From positions 1 to 64,000 of the forward strand of contig JAHDVF020000998.1 in NCBI GenBank assembly GCA_022606425.2: 64,000 bases of DNA, written 5' to 3'. Shown here piece after piece: positions 1 to 10,500 of the stretch. Made by a program: the position numbers and the translations under genes. Source of the stretch: Lepidostoma basale (lineage: Eukaryota > Arthropoda > Insecta > Trichoptera > Lepidostomatidae). Numbering within the stretch: the stretch's first letter is position 1; each line of letters opens with the position of its first letter. The notes under the pieces were generated by a model, which saw nothing but the letters and a program-made list of their open reading frames with translations, made no database searches and was not told the DNA's origin.

Positions 1-168
1 GTTGTGTCTGCCATGCAAAGGTCAATTAAAAGCTGGAGGTGGCCAATGCCTGCAGATGAAATGGCTTACAAATGGGACGATGTATTAGGTTGTATATGCC
101 CACCAAAAAAAATTGGAAGACGAGAATTTTTCTCCGTTCCTGAATTGGACCAATTATGGGGCACTTAG
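1..168 (+). CDS. C-terminal end of an unidentified ORF (partial at window edge)
   Basis: Frame 1 is open from the first base to a TAG at 166-168, giving 55 residues rich in W, P and charged residues. The end reads RREFFSVPELDQLWGT. A possible AATAAA signal lies near 355. I do not recognise the family. It could be the last exon of a host gene or the end of a transposon ORF; the codon usage looks protein-coding. The upstream part lies outside the window. Confidence 0.5.
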   Translation, partial: VVSAMQRSIKSWRWPMPADEMAYKWDDVLGCICPPKKIGRREFFSVPELDQLWGT

Positions 169-742
169 ATAACGTTAACTAATATTATTACATTTTCTCG
201 TTAAAGTGGGCTTTATACCTATTTCTTCATTGTATTTTTAATTCTACTGTGATTTTAATATTGTGTTTTTAATAATTGTTGGTGAGATTTTGTATTAGGT
301 ACTCATATATGATTTAAAATTATAATATTTTTGAAAATTTTCAAATATAAAGCGTAATAAAAGCTCAGTTAAAATTTATATAAAAAAAAATACATGTGAT
401 TAATAGCTAAAACTGTGTTTTTATTAAACTTTGTATATCTCTGGATGGAGAAATGTTAGAAACGTAATATTAAACAATGCTCTGTGGCAGAAATAAATTC
501 GAATCTAAGTTGAAGAAATCATGGAGCAAAGTTTCCCGCTTTCAATGCATACTTTGCTCCAAAAGAATAGTTTTAAAAATGGTGACTTAACAGCTCATTT
601 TTATTTTTCAAATCATCTCATCTAAAGGCAAAGAGTTCTTTTATTCACTTAAAAATTATAGCCAGATCCAAATACTCGTATTTGAAAAATGCAAACAATT
701 TTTACAAATATGGAGCCAATTTTGGAGCAAAGTATCCCCGTC
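169..742. other. AT-rich stretch without a recognised gene
   Basis: No coding sequence is visible beyond the ORF tail on the left. Between about 521 and 735 the motif GGAGCAAAGT recurs in both orientations (near 525, 548 and 723), so a degraded foldback repeat may sit here. Its right edge abuts the truncated RTE element. Confidence 0.4.
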
Positions 743-2760
743 TTACGGTACATGACTCATTAGGCTAATCATGCGATAGTCATTACAATTCTTTGGGTGC
801 TGCTTCTTAGGTAAGGTGACAAATATCGATTTCAGCCATTCTTGGGGGATAATCCCTGTGTCATAAATCTTATTAAAGAGCCTCAGCAGGTAGTGAATAT
901 TTTCCTCATTAATCAATTTCAATAATTCCGCAGGGATTTCGTCAGGACCACATGCTTTTCTGTTAGGAGAAGTTCTGATGGCATGTATAACTTCAGATCT
1001 GAGGATGGAGGGTCCCTCTAATTCACCGTCAATTGTGAAGTCAGTTCTATTATCTTTGAATAGCTTTTCAATGTGATCTTCCCATGTCTTAAGGATTTCT
1101 TTTTCATCCAATATTAATTTATTGGAATCGTCCATCAGACATGTGGGTGTAGCCTTCCTTGTTGTCCCAGATATTTCCTTTACTTTTTTGTGAAGCCCGA
1201 ATGCATTGTGGGCATGATTGAGACTTTCAAGTTCTTATTTCCCGTCTTATGGTACGTTGCAGGTTTCTATAATGTTTTTCATAGCCTTCCTTCTTTCTTC
1301 CATAAGAGAGAGAATGTGATCCGTCATCCAATTTTTCTTTTTAGCCGTTCTCTCGGCCTTTAAATGATTAGTGCAGACATCTGTAAATACCGATTTCAAA
1401 TTATCCCAATGTTCATGGACCGTCTCGTCTGCGACTGCTAGTTCCCGTAATTTGCTATTAAGTTCTCCTGATACTTTTTCCTTCACAGTTATGGATTCCA
1501 GTTTTCCTGTATCTATTCTCTTAACGAATTTTCTCTTGGGCACCGTTTTCAGTTTTAGAATGAGATTCGCGACAAGTGGATTGTGGTCGGATCCAACATC
1601 AGCTCCCGGATAGGTGGTAACTCTCTGAATACAATTTCTAAATCTGTGGTTAATTAGAAAGTAATCAATTTGATTTCTAACAATATTATGTGCAGTTCCG
1701 TCTTGAGGTGACCTCCACGTGTAAAGTCTGCGCTTAGGTAATTTAAACCATGTGTTCATTATTATCATATCATTCTCTTGGCAGAATTCGTAAAGTCTTT
1801 CTCCCCTCTCATTACTTTGTCCCAGCCCGTATTCCCCAACAATGTTTGTCCTTGGCCTATCTTGGCATTGAAGTCACCAATTATCATATTCATTTCACCT
1901 CCTTTCAAACTGTTAACCGTGTTGGACAGTGATTCATAAAACTTTTCAACCTCATCATCATACCTCGCCTCAGCCGTTGGTGCATACACCTGTATGATGT
2001 TGATGTCACACGGCTGACTATGAAGTTGTAACAATACAATCCTGTCCGAGATGGGAACAAAGTTTTTGACATATTTTATGTATTCTGCAGTGACCAGTAC
2101 TGCAACTCCATTTCTGCGGTTTCGATCTTGCAGATCACTTCCAGAGTAATACAGATTTCCTTTTTCATGTTGGAAAACTCCAGAACCAGTCCACCGCAAC
2201 TCACTTACTCCAAGGATATTAACATTCAATCTATTCATCTCCTGTATTGTGTTGTCTAATTTTCCTGCAGCAAAAAGGCTTCTAACATTCCACGTTCCTA
2301 GCCGTAAGTTGGACTTCACTATTTTGAGCCGGGAGATTCTTCGCACCCCCTGCCCACTGAAGGGCTGCCCGGGACTAGGGGCCGTTGCTTTGGGTTTTCT
2401 CGCCATAGTGATTTCCTGGGAATGATAATCAGAGTGGTTTCCCGTTGCCTTCTCTGATGGGTTTTTCTGTAGGGGTCACCTTCCCTTAGCTGGGGGGGGG
2501 GGAGTCCGGTTTTGTGGCGCCGGACACTCGCCATTCATCCTCTCCCTATCTGCTATGGCTGTTGTTAATGCCAGTGGCCACATTGCCCGGGGCTCGCGGG
2601 GCCTTAGAGACCACTCGTGGACGCTAGGGAGTAGGACTATTGGTAGTGTTGCTGATGGAATGCAACTGTGGCGTTGCACGGCATTTTATAGGCACATATT
2701 TTCCAGCGGAATATGCACCACCGTGACCCTACCAAACTTTGAGCCCCCATGTGCACACTT
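743..2760 (-). mobile_element. RTE-like non-LTR retrotransposon, 5' half only
   Basis: Reading on the minus strand, about 350 bp of GC-richer leader (2760-2407, with a G8 run near 2493) is followed by an APE-type endonuclease and then the start of a reverse transcriptase. Similarity stops abruptly near 745, just after the RT motif ISLMSH. The 3' half, including the catalytic YADD region and the tail, is missing. Most LINE copies lose the 5' end, so a copy keeping only the 5' half suggests a later deletion or insertion at 745. Confidence 0.85.
745..2406 (-). pseudogene. RTE endonuclease plus N-terminal RT, frameshifted
   Basis: The apparent start ATG is at 2406. The endonuclease shows the expected motifs in order: LGTWNVRSL, SELRWTGSG, IGDFNAKIG and, in the next frame, GSDHNPLV. 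These are the APE-like Mg-binding and catalytic segments used for target-primed reverse transcription. The frame shifts near 1840, between 1268 and 1250 (where RTIRREIRT continues in another frame), and again near 1225, where HKKVKEISG resumes. The RT part reaches KACGPDEIPAELL and NDYRMISLMSH and then ends. At least three frameshifts make it non-functional. Confidence 0.85.
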
Positions 2761-3370
2761 AAACTAATTACATAGAACACAAATACTTGGTTTGGTGGTG
2801 CGATCAATTATTACACAAATTTTGTAATTTAAATTAAGGTACTCTATATCATAGTTTACACATTTAAAAAATACAAGAAACAATTTTTGTCCGTTTGTAT
2901 TTTTAAAGTGCTAGAATTTTGCTCAATTACCTATGTTTTCTTATTAATTGTTGCTAGTTTTCAATCTGTAGAAAAATGATTTTTTTTATACACATGTCTT
3001 TTTGGAGATATATTTATCTCTAATTTTATACTCTGACTGACAAATTGTAGCACGGTGTGTGTCTGCATGAAATGTGAACGTCACTTTTAATCTACTATTT
3101 GAACCAATCAATTTATAAGGTTGTGAATACAGCACATTCTAGATATATATAGTATAAACAATCCCTCCGAAATTTGAATCAACTAAAGCTAGTACTTAAT
3201 GAAGACCAATAAATGAATAACTGAATTCGTAGATATTTTCTAAACTTTGGTGCATACAAAAAATATATTTCAAATATACAGAATACAATATTTTTTTAAA
3301 TTTCGGTCAATTTTGTATATAAATACTGCATGTCATAAACATAGATTTTAATTACATTTAAAAAAAGTTT
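2761..3370. other. AT-rich spacer
   Basis: No coding potential, tandem array or recognisable transposon similarity is visible in this stretch. Confidence 0.4.
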
Positions 3371-3610
3371 AATTCAACAGAAGTTGAAACTTTCGTACGA
3401 AGCATTTAATTTTTTATAAATAAATGAAAACATTTTTTGTTTTAACATCACTTTATTTTGTTTATTGCACTATCAACCGGTTTCACTCCAAGCTGAGTTT
3501 CACCAGAGTAACAAAACAAACACTGATGAAGCTTCGCTTGGAACAAAACTGGTTATTAATGTTAATAAATAAACTAAAGTGGTATTATTTTTATAATTGT
3601 TTCTAAAAAT
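3371..3610. repeat. Foldback/MITE copy with CTTTCGTACGAAGCA end
   Basis: The core is an inverted pair: ACCGGTTTCACTCCAAGC near 3477 and GCTTCGCTTGGAACAAAACTGGT near 3530 reversed. The outer arms match around CACTTTATTTTG / AAATAAACTAAAGTGG. A related fragment is at 36080-36245. The 60-residue ORF inside it is incidental. Confidence 0.6.
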
Positions 3611-3715
3611 TTCTCAATTGGTTTCAGTAGTATTACAACAGGGTGATTCTGATCCCTAGACGATTAGTATTTACCGGTGAAACTGATGTATTGACTATAG
3701 AATTTATTAACCATT

Positions 3716-4215
3716 TAATTTGAACACTTATACCATAATTAATTTATTTAATTTCTACGAAATTGTCACAAAAGCTGTTTAGATAACCAATGTCAGCATC
3801 ATCAGGTGTTGCAATCAACTCAATTCAACATCACTCGACAATTTAATAAGAAGAAAAAAATGTTATTTGAAATTTCATGGTAGAAGTTTTGTTAATAAAA
3901 AAAAATTTAAAATATTTTTAAAGTGTTTATTTAATTAAAATCCACTAATGTTTGTGTCTTCGATCTGTTTCATAGAATTACTTTGAAAGCTTAACATTGT
4001 ATAACATCACGAACATTAGCCACACTCGTAATTGCTTTTTAATTATATAGAAACTAAAAATACTTACAAACCTTCGGAAACTTCATTGGATTATATAGAA
4101 TTGTTAAACTTCAATCCCCCACTTTCGTAGAAATTAAATAAATTAATTGTGATATTATAAGTGTTCCAAATTAAACAGTTATTAATGTTGAAGTATCATA
4201 GTGTTTCGGCCAAAA
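3716..4215. repeat. Foldback element, degraded copy
   Basis: The arms at about 3722-3762 and 4124-4166 are inverted copies (AATTAATTTATTTAATTTCTACGAA). The inner left arm carries AGCTGTTT and GTCAGCATCAT. The right end carries AAGTATCATAGTGTTTCG, also found at 41433-41455, so this is the same family as the better copy at 40829-41430. Confidence 0.65.
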
Positions 4216-4624
4216 CAATAGATTATATTTTCTGACTATAGAATTGAATTAAAAATTTACATTGTGTTCCACCTATGGACTTTCTTTTAATAGGTCTAAA
4301 ATGCAATATCAGTGAAGATAATGTAATTGTACTGCACCTTGTTTCCTCGCACTGACCTGTGATGAAGTGTTGTGTTGGACACGGATAGTCCACGTTGTGC
4401 CTTAAAATGAACATATCGAGTAGAGGCGGTATCAACTGGCGGCCTATCATTGTTTCGTTTAGTTTCCGAGTAAATCAGGTTATCTGTGACTAATGTATTT
4501 AGTAATTTAATTTACCTTCATGTGTATTTTCAGAGAGTTGTGCGTGTTAAAATAAAGTATTTTTCTCAAACTGTTCTTTTTATTATTACTTTACCAATAT
4601 ATCAACACTTGTGACATAATTAAT

Positions 4625-4735
4625 ACAGATGAAAACTTCTGTTTTCTAGTATTTTATGGGAATGACATGTTTTAGCTTTCTAAAGCATTATCTAATGTAT
4701 TTTTAATGCTTTAGAAAGGTGTTTTATCTCCCAGC
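4625..4735. repeat. MITE1 fragment
   Basis: It contains the MITE1 arm (TTTTATGGGAATGACATGTT) followed by the inverted inner arm around AATGCTTTAGAAAGG. The right end is cut off where the J LINE copy begins. Confidence 0.6.
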
Positions 4736-4944
4736 ATCTGAACCAACCTGCCTCTGGTGATGCGGGTGGGAGGAGCAATCAAACTGCTGAACATGATTGT
4801 TTCAGAGATTGACGTCTTTACTACTCTTGACTTTGGAGAGTATCTTGTATTCCAAAAGTCAAACCATCTCATATTATATTTTTGTTCTCAATAACTGTAA
4901 TTGTTGTGTGTAATATCTTTTGAGAAAATAAACTGATTTGAATT
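4735..4944 (+). mobile_element. J-family (Jockey/CR1-like) LINE 3' end
   Basis: This is a 5'-truncated copy. It retains the end of the RT reading frame (similar to the RAIKLLNMIASEIDVFH end of the 29.2-kb copy), the 3' UTR, and the terminal AATAAACTGATTTGA tail. It directly abuts the long foldback at 4945. Confidence 0.7.
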
Positions 4945-5702
4945 TTTAATTGTATCTCAATAGAGACGAAGACGCAAACTGGAAACTGAATATGGATGAT
5001 CAAGGTGTTTACAGGACTTATGACCTGTCATTGGTTGGGTTAAGCGCACGCTTTATGTAATTACAACATTCCCCATTCCACCATTGTTATTATGATCATG
5101 CATGATACATTTTTGGAAGTTGTATATATACTCCAAATCCATACCTATCTTCACGTGTCAGTTCCAGTCAACCATCTATGTAGATTTGATTGTACTAATT
5201 AATTTTTTACATCTATGTAGATTTGATTGTACTAATTAATCACAAATATTTGTAATTATTCTGGTCAATTCTTTGGCGTATAAGATAGGAGTGATACTCC
5301 AGGCGACTTCTAAAACAGTGCGCTAGGAGGCGGTAGCCTCTTCGCATTGTGTTAATAAAGTAGTTTGCTAAATGCTAAAACAATCATTCTCCATAGATGG
5401 CGTTAGTGGGTGGATTGTATAGATTAATCTTAAAAAATTAATTAGTACAATCAAATCTACATAGATGGTTGACTGGAACTGACACGTGAAGATAGGTATG
5501 GATTTGGAGTATATACTCGTATACAACTTCCAAAAATGTATCATGCATGATCATAATAACAATGGTGGAATGGGGAATGTTGTAATTACATAAAGCGTGC
5601 GCTTAACCCAACCAATGACAGGTCATAAGTCCTGTAAACACCTTGATCATCCATATTCAGTTTCCAGTTTGCGTCTTCGTCTCTATTGAGATACAATTAA
5701 AA
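4945..5702. repeat. Long near-identical inverted repeat (MITE2 family foldback)
   Basis: The left arm 4945-5208 and right arm about 5432-5702 match base for base over roughly 265 bp. The only clear difference I see is a short insertion near 5518. The outer ends carry the MITE2 terminus TTGTATCTCAATAGAGACG. The loop 5209-5431 starts with a direct duplicate of the arm tip (ATCTATGTAGATTTG twice). Beyond the right end, CCACAGGTGAAAATCCAG resembles the flank of other MITE2 copies. No ORF of note lies inside. Confidence 0.9.
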
Positions 5703-6554
5703 TTTTGAATTAACCACCCACAGGTGAAAATCCAGGATTCGTATACAGATATAAGTATACATTTCACAAATATTTAAACTGATTTGATTTGTGATTCCCA
5801 TAAACTATAATAGAACTTCTAGAAAACACGTTTTCATTGCTCAATAATACTTGACATCCCAATTTAGGACGTCACATCGGAAGAGATTCCCTAATTTAAC
5901 CTGTATTGTCTTGCTGGCTTCATTTGCAGTCCAAAAAAATGGTTTAGAACTTCAGCTGGTTATATTTGCAGTTGATATATGAGTGAATGCATCTAATAAA
6001 CCTTTTTGCTTTAGTTTCTTACTACTAAATTATGTTCAATGGATTATTATGATCAACTGGGATATTAAATCTGAGCTGCAAATGTGCCCAGCCGTTGTCT
6101 GAAGCCATTTTTTTACTGCAAATTTAGCCAGTCGCAATGGGGGTTAATAATAATAATTAGGCTAATTTGAATAGCGTTGTTTTAGTAAATAACTCGCCTC
6201 AAGACCGCTTAAGAAGTATTCCATAGTATTCCATAGGTCTTACAAGCCTCACGCAAGACCTAAGGATATAGCGAAGAGACGATGCTGCAGAAAGGGGAAG
6301 AAAAGAGAAATCACCGGGATACGGAAGATTCACTGCCATTTGTAACATATTTCTTAGAAACAAATTGAAACACAAATTCTCAAAAACAACCTTTATTAAA
6401 AATCCCAGACATATTAAAATATCAAAATGATTTATCTATTAATAAAACCTAAAGCTAGGATACCTCAAATGTTAAATATTTTGCACCAAAAATACACTAA
6501 CTGGAATATCAGATACATAAGATAAATATTCTAAAAAACCAGAAGAATGAAATA
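5703..6554. other. Intergenic stretch with repeat scraps
   Basis: It holds a short J-like tail (AAACTGATTTGATTTG near 5777) and the right half of a MITE1 copy at 5795-5850. A segment near 6160-6215 recurs at about 43595-43650 (AATAACTCRCCTCAAG). No gene is visible. Confidence 0.45.
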
Positions 6555-6812
6555 TAGTAGAACGTTATTTATCCGGAATGTCAATTATCTGGACATAATG
6601 AAGCGTTCTGTACCGTGACCTACGCATGACTAAGCTTACCCCACCACATCTACACAAAGTTGGGTGTGGGTTGCATCATCTTCCTCCTCCCTTCTTCTCT
6701 CGTTCTCCCCCGCACGCTACGGACAGTCAGTCTTCCGCTGTGTTCGAGTTTCAAGGTGTCATCTCGTTATCCGGAAAATCAATTGGTCCGGATAAATGAC
6801 ATTCTACTGTAG
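6555..6812. mobile_element. pogo/Tigger-like MITE
   Basis: The terminal inverted repeats are TAGTAGAACGTTATTTATCC at the left and, reversed, CAGTAGAATGTCATTTATCC at the right, ending at about 6810 with TA at both flanks. The CAGTAGA...TTATCCGG pattern is typical of pogo/Tigger-type termini (established knowledge). No transposase ORF remains in the roughly 255 bp. Confidence 0.7.
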
Positions 6813-7376
6813 TTAAAATAATAACATATAATTAGTTCAATCTTAATATTACGATTCACTGAATCTTTTGGTTTTCTAATGCTGTTTACATACAAATATG
6901 AGTTCTAAAATATTATGCAAGTATATATATATATATATAATATAATTATAGACAATGAAAAAAAAATTTGTAAAATTTTCTAAAAATAATGATCACAAAA
7001 TATAATGTTTTTTTTTCTTCTTAACTACTCATAATAGCATTCATGTCTTATGGTTGACCCATTAAAGGTCTGATTGAAAATGGTATATACAAATTGTTCG
7101 GTTTTAATATCAATTCGTAAAATATAATTTCGCGTCACTTGATTATACGCAGATGTCTGGAAAACATTTCAACACGCAATTCAACTAAGCCAACTGGATT
7201 AAAAAGCAAATAAAAATGCTTTTATGGTTATGTCTTATTGGAAGATGATTTAAGATTTGTTTACATCTAAGTATGCGGTGTGCACTAGAGCTATTAAGGT
7301 TTGCCTTCGTTGATCAACAATAGGGCAAAACTAAACGGTGGCAAAGTACAATTTCAGTCGGCCCATGAGGTGTGAG
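6813..7376. other. 3' flank of the aminopeptidase gene
   Basis: It contains an (AT)n microsatellite at about 6920-6945 and AT-rich sequence. The aminopeptidase 3' UTR must lie here on the minus strand, but I could not pick a convincing polyadenylation signal. Confidence 0.4.
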
Positions 7377-7532
7377 CTATTTCCAGATGTTGTAGAAGTG
7401 GGCGAGGGCCATCATGGGGGAGCCAGTGGGTTCTTCCGGGGCGATGCCAGCGCTGGGAGCAATCTCCAGATGAGAGTACTTCACCTCCTCACCTTCCAGG
7501 CCCGACACGATCATCAGGAATCCCACGGGTTT
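7377..7532 (-). CDS. Aminopeptidase coding exon 9 and stop
   Basis: Encodes KPVGFLMIVSGLEG through MALAHFYNIWK, followed by TAG at 7379-7377. The acceptor is ATTCAG. It carries the conserved C-terminal YSHLEIAPSAG segment and the family-typical short tail. Confidence 0.93.
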   Translation of the reverse strand, partial: KPVGFLMIVSGLEGEEVKYSHLEIAPSAGIAPEEPTGSPMMALAHFYNIWK

Positions 7533-10500
7533 CTGAATGCAGTTTAAACATGCTTAAATTTTACATTCTAAATTTTAAATCTAAGAAACTTATCTTTCAT
7601 CTATCTATCTTGTCTTTTGGGAGTATCAGCCCGAAGGCTGTTGCTCCCCCACCTGTTGGAAGTGACTTTGTTGGGAATGAGGATATGTTATGTAGGATGG
7701 GAATCTTTTATCTTCGAAATTTTAAATAGTGAAAATAAAAATACATTGCACTTAAAGTTATCATCGTAAACAATTTGTCCAAAAAAGCTAAGATGGCAGT
7801 ATGTGTCGCCAAGAAGTGAAAAAGATAAGATGGCCGCAGTGGCGGTACTCCCATAGAAGCCCAGAAGCCCGGCTTGCGTAAGTAATTTTGAATCAAAACC
7901 TCATGTGGCTATTCCTCTTACGTCTAATGGGAACATTGTTGTAAGGTGATTTGGTGAGTTTTTGGTTTATGCGGGGGCATGATTACTTAGATTTGTGAAT
8001 TTTGATTCAAAATTTCTTACGCAAGCCGGGCTTCTGGGCTTCTATGGGGGTACCACCGGTGGTAGTATCTCTACATGAGGGAGTATGGTAGTTATCTGTG
8101 GCTCTATCCCACAGCATTTCTTTTGGGAATGCTTGGGGCCAACTCTCTGCAGCTTCAAAGAGATGGGCTTCTCATAACCCATTTCTTTAGATTACTCAGG
8201 GGATATTTCGAGAACTCGGCCGTGCTGGAGGGTGTTCGGCTTTTTGTCCCTGATAGATATCTCCGACACAGACAGCATAGATTGTTTTATGTAGGCAAAT
8301 ACTCTTAATTCTGGAGAGTATCCTGTCTTCCTAATGTTTAACCATCTCTCATGCGTTTCTGGTAGTATACTATACACAATATATTATTTTACCTGTTCTT
8401 AATAGAAGCCTTAAAAATTAATTTTGTAATATCTATTGATGAAATAAACTGATTTGATTTGATTTGAAAGAAAGATAATTTACAGGAATATATACCTGAG
8501 ATCCTAAAAAACACATTGCTACAACTGTGAAAATCTTCAAAATTATTAATACATATATCACAAATCACAAGTATAAAATATTTTTTTAATAATTTATTTT
8601 TAATTTTCATTGAGTCTAAAACTCTTCATGTCTTATAAATTCGTACTTTGCTGTCAATAGGTATGTGCTTGTTCTTCCAGACCAGATTCTTCAGACATCC
8701 TGACACGGCAGAGGCTTTATTTTCTTGGTGACTTGTTTTCGTACTTCGGTATAAAGGTCATTATGGCTGCAGATGTCTACTCAAAAATATCTGAAGCTCA
8801 TTACATCTTGTATGTTGTCTGCCTATTGTGAGACTTTTTGTTTTGCTGATATAGCCATATTAACCTTTGTGATACTATGTAGAAATTCACAGAATTTGTT
8901 TATCACAGTAGTGCATAATGTTTAGAATACTTAAATTATTAATAGATTACCTGGTGGCCTCTATCGGTAGCCGTGGATGAGCCATTTCCAGACTGCAGGG
9001 AGTCGTCTCCCTCGAAGGTGCCCCTGTGCGCTTGGAAGTCCTCCCTTCGCAGTGTGGAGATCTCAAACATGTCTGCCATCTGGTCCCCGCTCTGCTGCAG
9101 CTTGCCCGAGTGATTCTCCTTCTTAGCGAGGTGATTGTCCACCACTATCCCGTAGCCGACGCCCACAGCGCGGAAGGAGTGGCCGGTCAGGGTTGCCACG
9201 GTGTACAAGTGAGGGTTGACTTCCTCCTTGGATTGGTCTTTCAACTGGTGAACATTCAGAAGAAACAATTTTATTAATATAAGCTGATTGATGATTTTCT
9301 TCTACCGACCCTTATGTATGCAAGCGAAGCATAGAACTGGCAAAAGAAGGATGAAAGTAGAATAAATGCAGTAGAAATGAGATCTCTTAGACGAATGTGG
9401 GAATACTCTGTGTATGATAGAATGTCAAATGAAAATAAAATAAGTGAATTCGGTGCGAATGATGGTGTTATGAATAAAATAATGAAAGGATCAGGTTTGG
9501 ACATATGGAAAGAATGAATGAAGAAAGAATGGTAAAAAATGATATGTTAACAATGTAAATGGAACCAGAAATAGAGGAAGACCGAGGAAAACGTGGCACG
9601 ATCAAATATTGAATGTCGGCCATGTGAGGAGCAGTGGCGTGCCTAGGGTTAACCAGTAAGGCAAGCCCATTCGATTTCTTTATGTATGTTATGTAATATG
9701 TATTTCGAAAGTGCATGCTTTCTTTACTGTAGTTTGTCTACAAAACTCACAGAAGGTATATTATAACTGGACAGAATTTATAAACAAATCTCAGTCCTCG
9801 GTGGCTTTGAAAAAAGACGATTTTTTCCTTTTGAACTGAAAATTTCTTACGCAAGCCGGGGTTCTGGGCTTCTATGGGAGTACCGCCACTGGTGAGGAGT
9901 CAGAGGAATTGACGCGCGTGCATGACACGATGTATGAATGTTGAGGAAGCGAGAGAAACATGTCAGGAAAGAAAAGAGTAGACGGCTTGATGGTTAGTTA
10001 GTTAGTTAGTAAGCTGATTTATTCATGCACATTTTTCGGAAAGTTACCCGCAAGTAGGGTGGTTAAGAATTTTGCAGGATGAGGTTAAAGTGGTAAGTCG
10101 GAATAATAGACGTGCATGCATGGTACGATGTATGAATGTAGAGGAAGTCTGAGAGGTATGCCAGGACAGAGCATTGTGGCGATCCATCCTCTCTGCCTAC
10201 CCCTTCGGAGAAATGGCCTGATGGTTAGTTAGGTTAAAGCGGTAGGTCCCGCTTGTAGTGGAGTTATCAGGAGTGTGATTGTGTCAGGTGGAGAAGGGTT
10301 TCGAGCCACACCACGAGAGTGTGAGAGGATAAGAGACAAGTATATGATAAGAAAGGTACTCACGAGAGAGAGGAGGTCGGCCATGACCATGCGACCCTCG
10401 GCGTCAGTATTCCCGACGCGCACTCTCTTGCCGCTGCGTGCTATGACCAACTCGTCTGCCACATAGCAATTCTCCCCGATGGAGTTGCGCACCACGCCAA

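Noticed and set aside
1371..1613. Plus ORF inside the RTE endonuclease
   Set aside because: Antisense shadow; the minus strand carries the endonuclease motifs.
8192..8377. Minus ORF opposite the J LINE
   Set aside because: Antisense shadow of the Jockey/CR1-like coding end.
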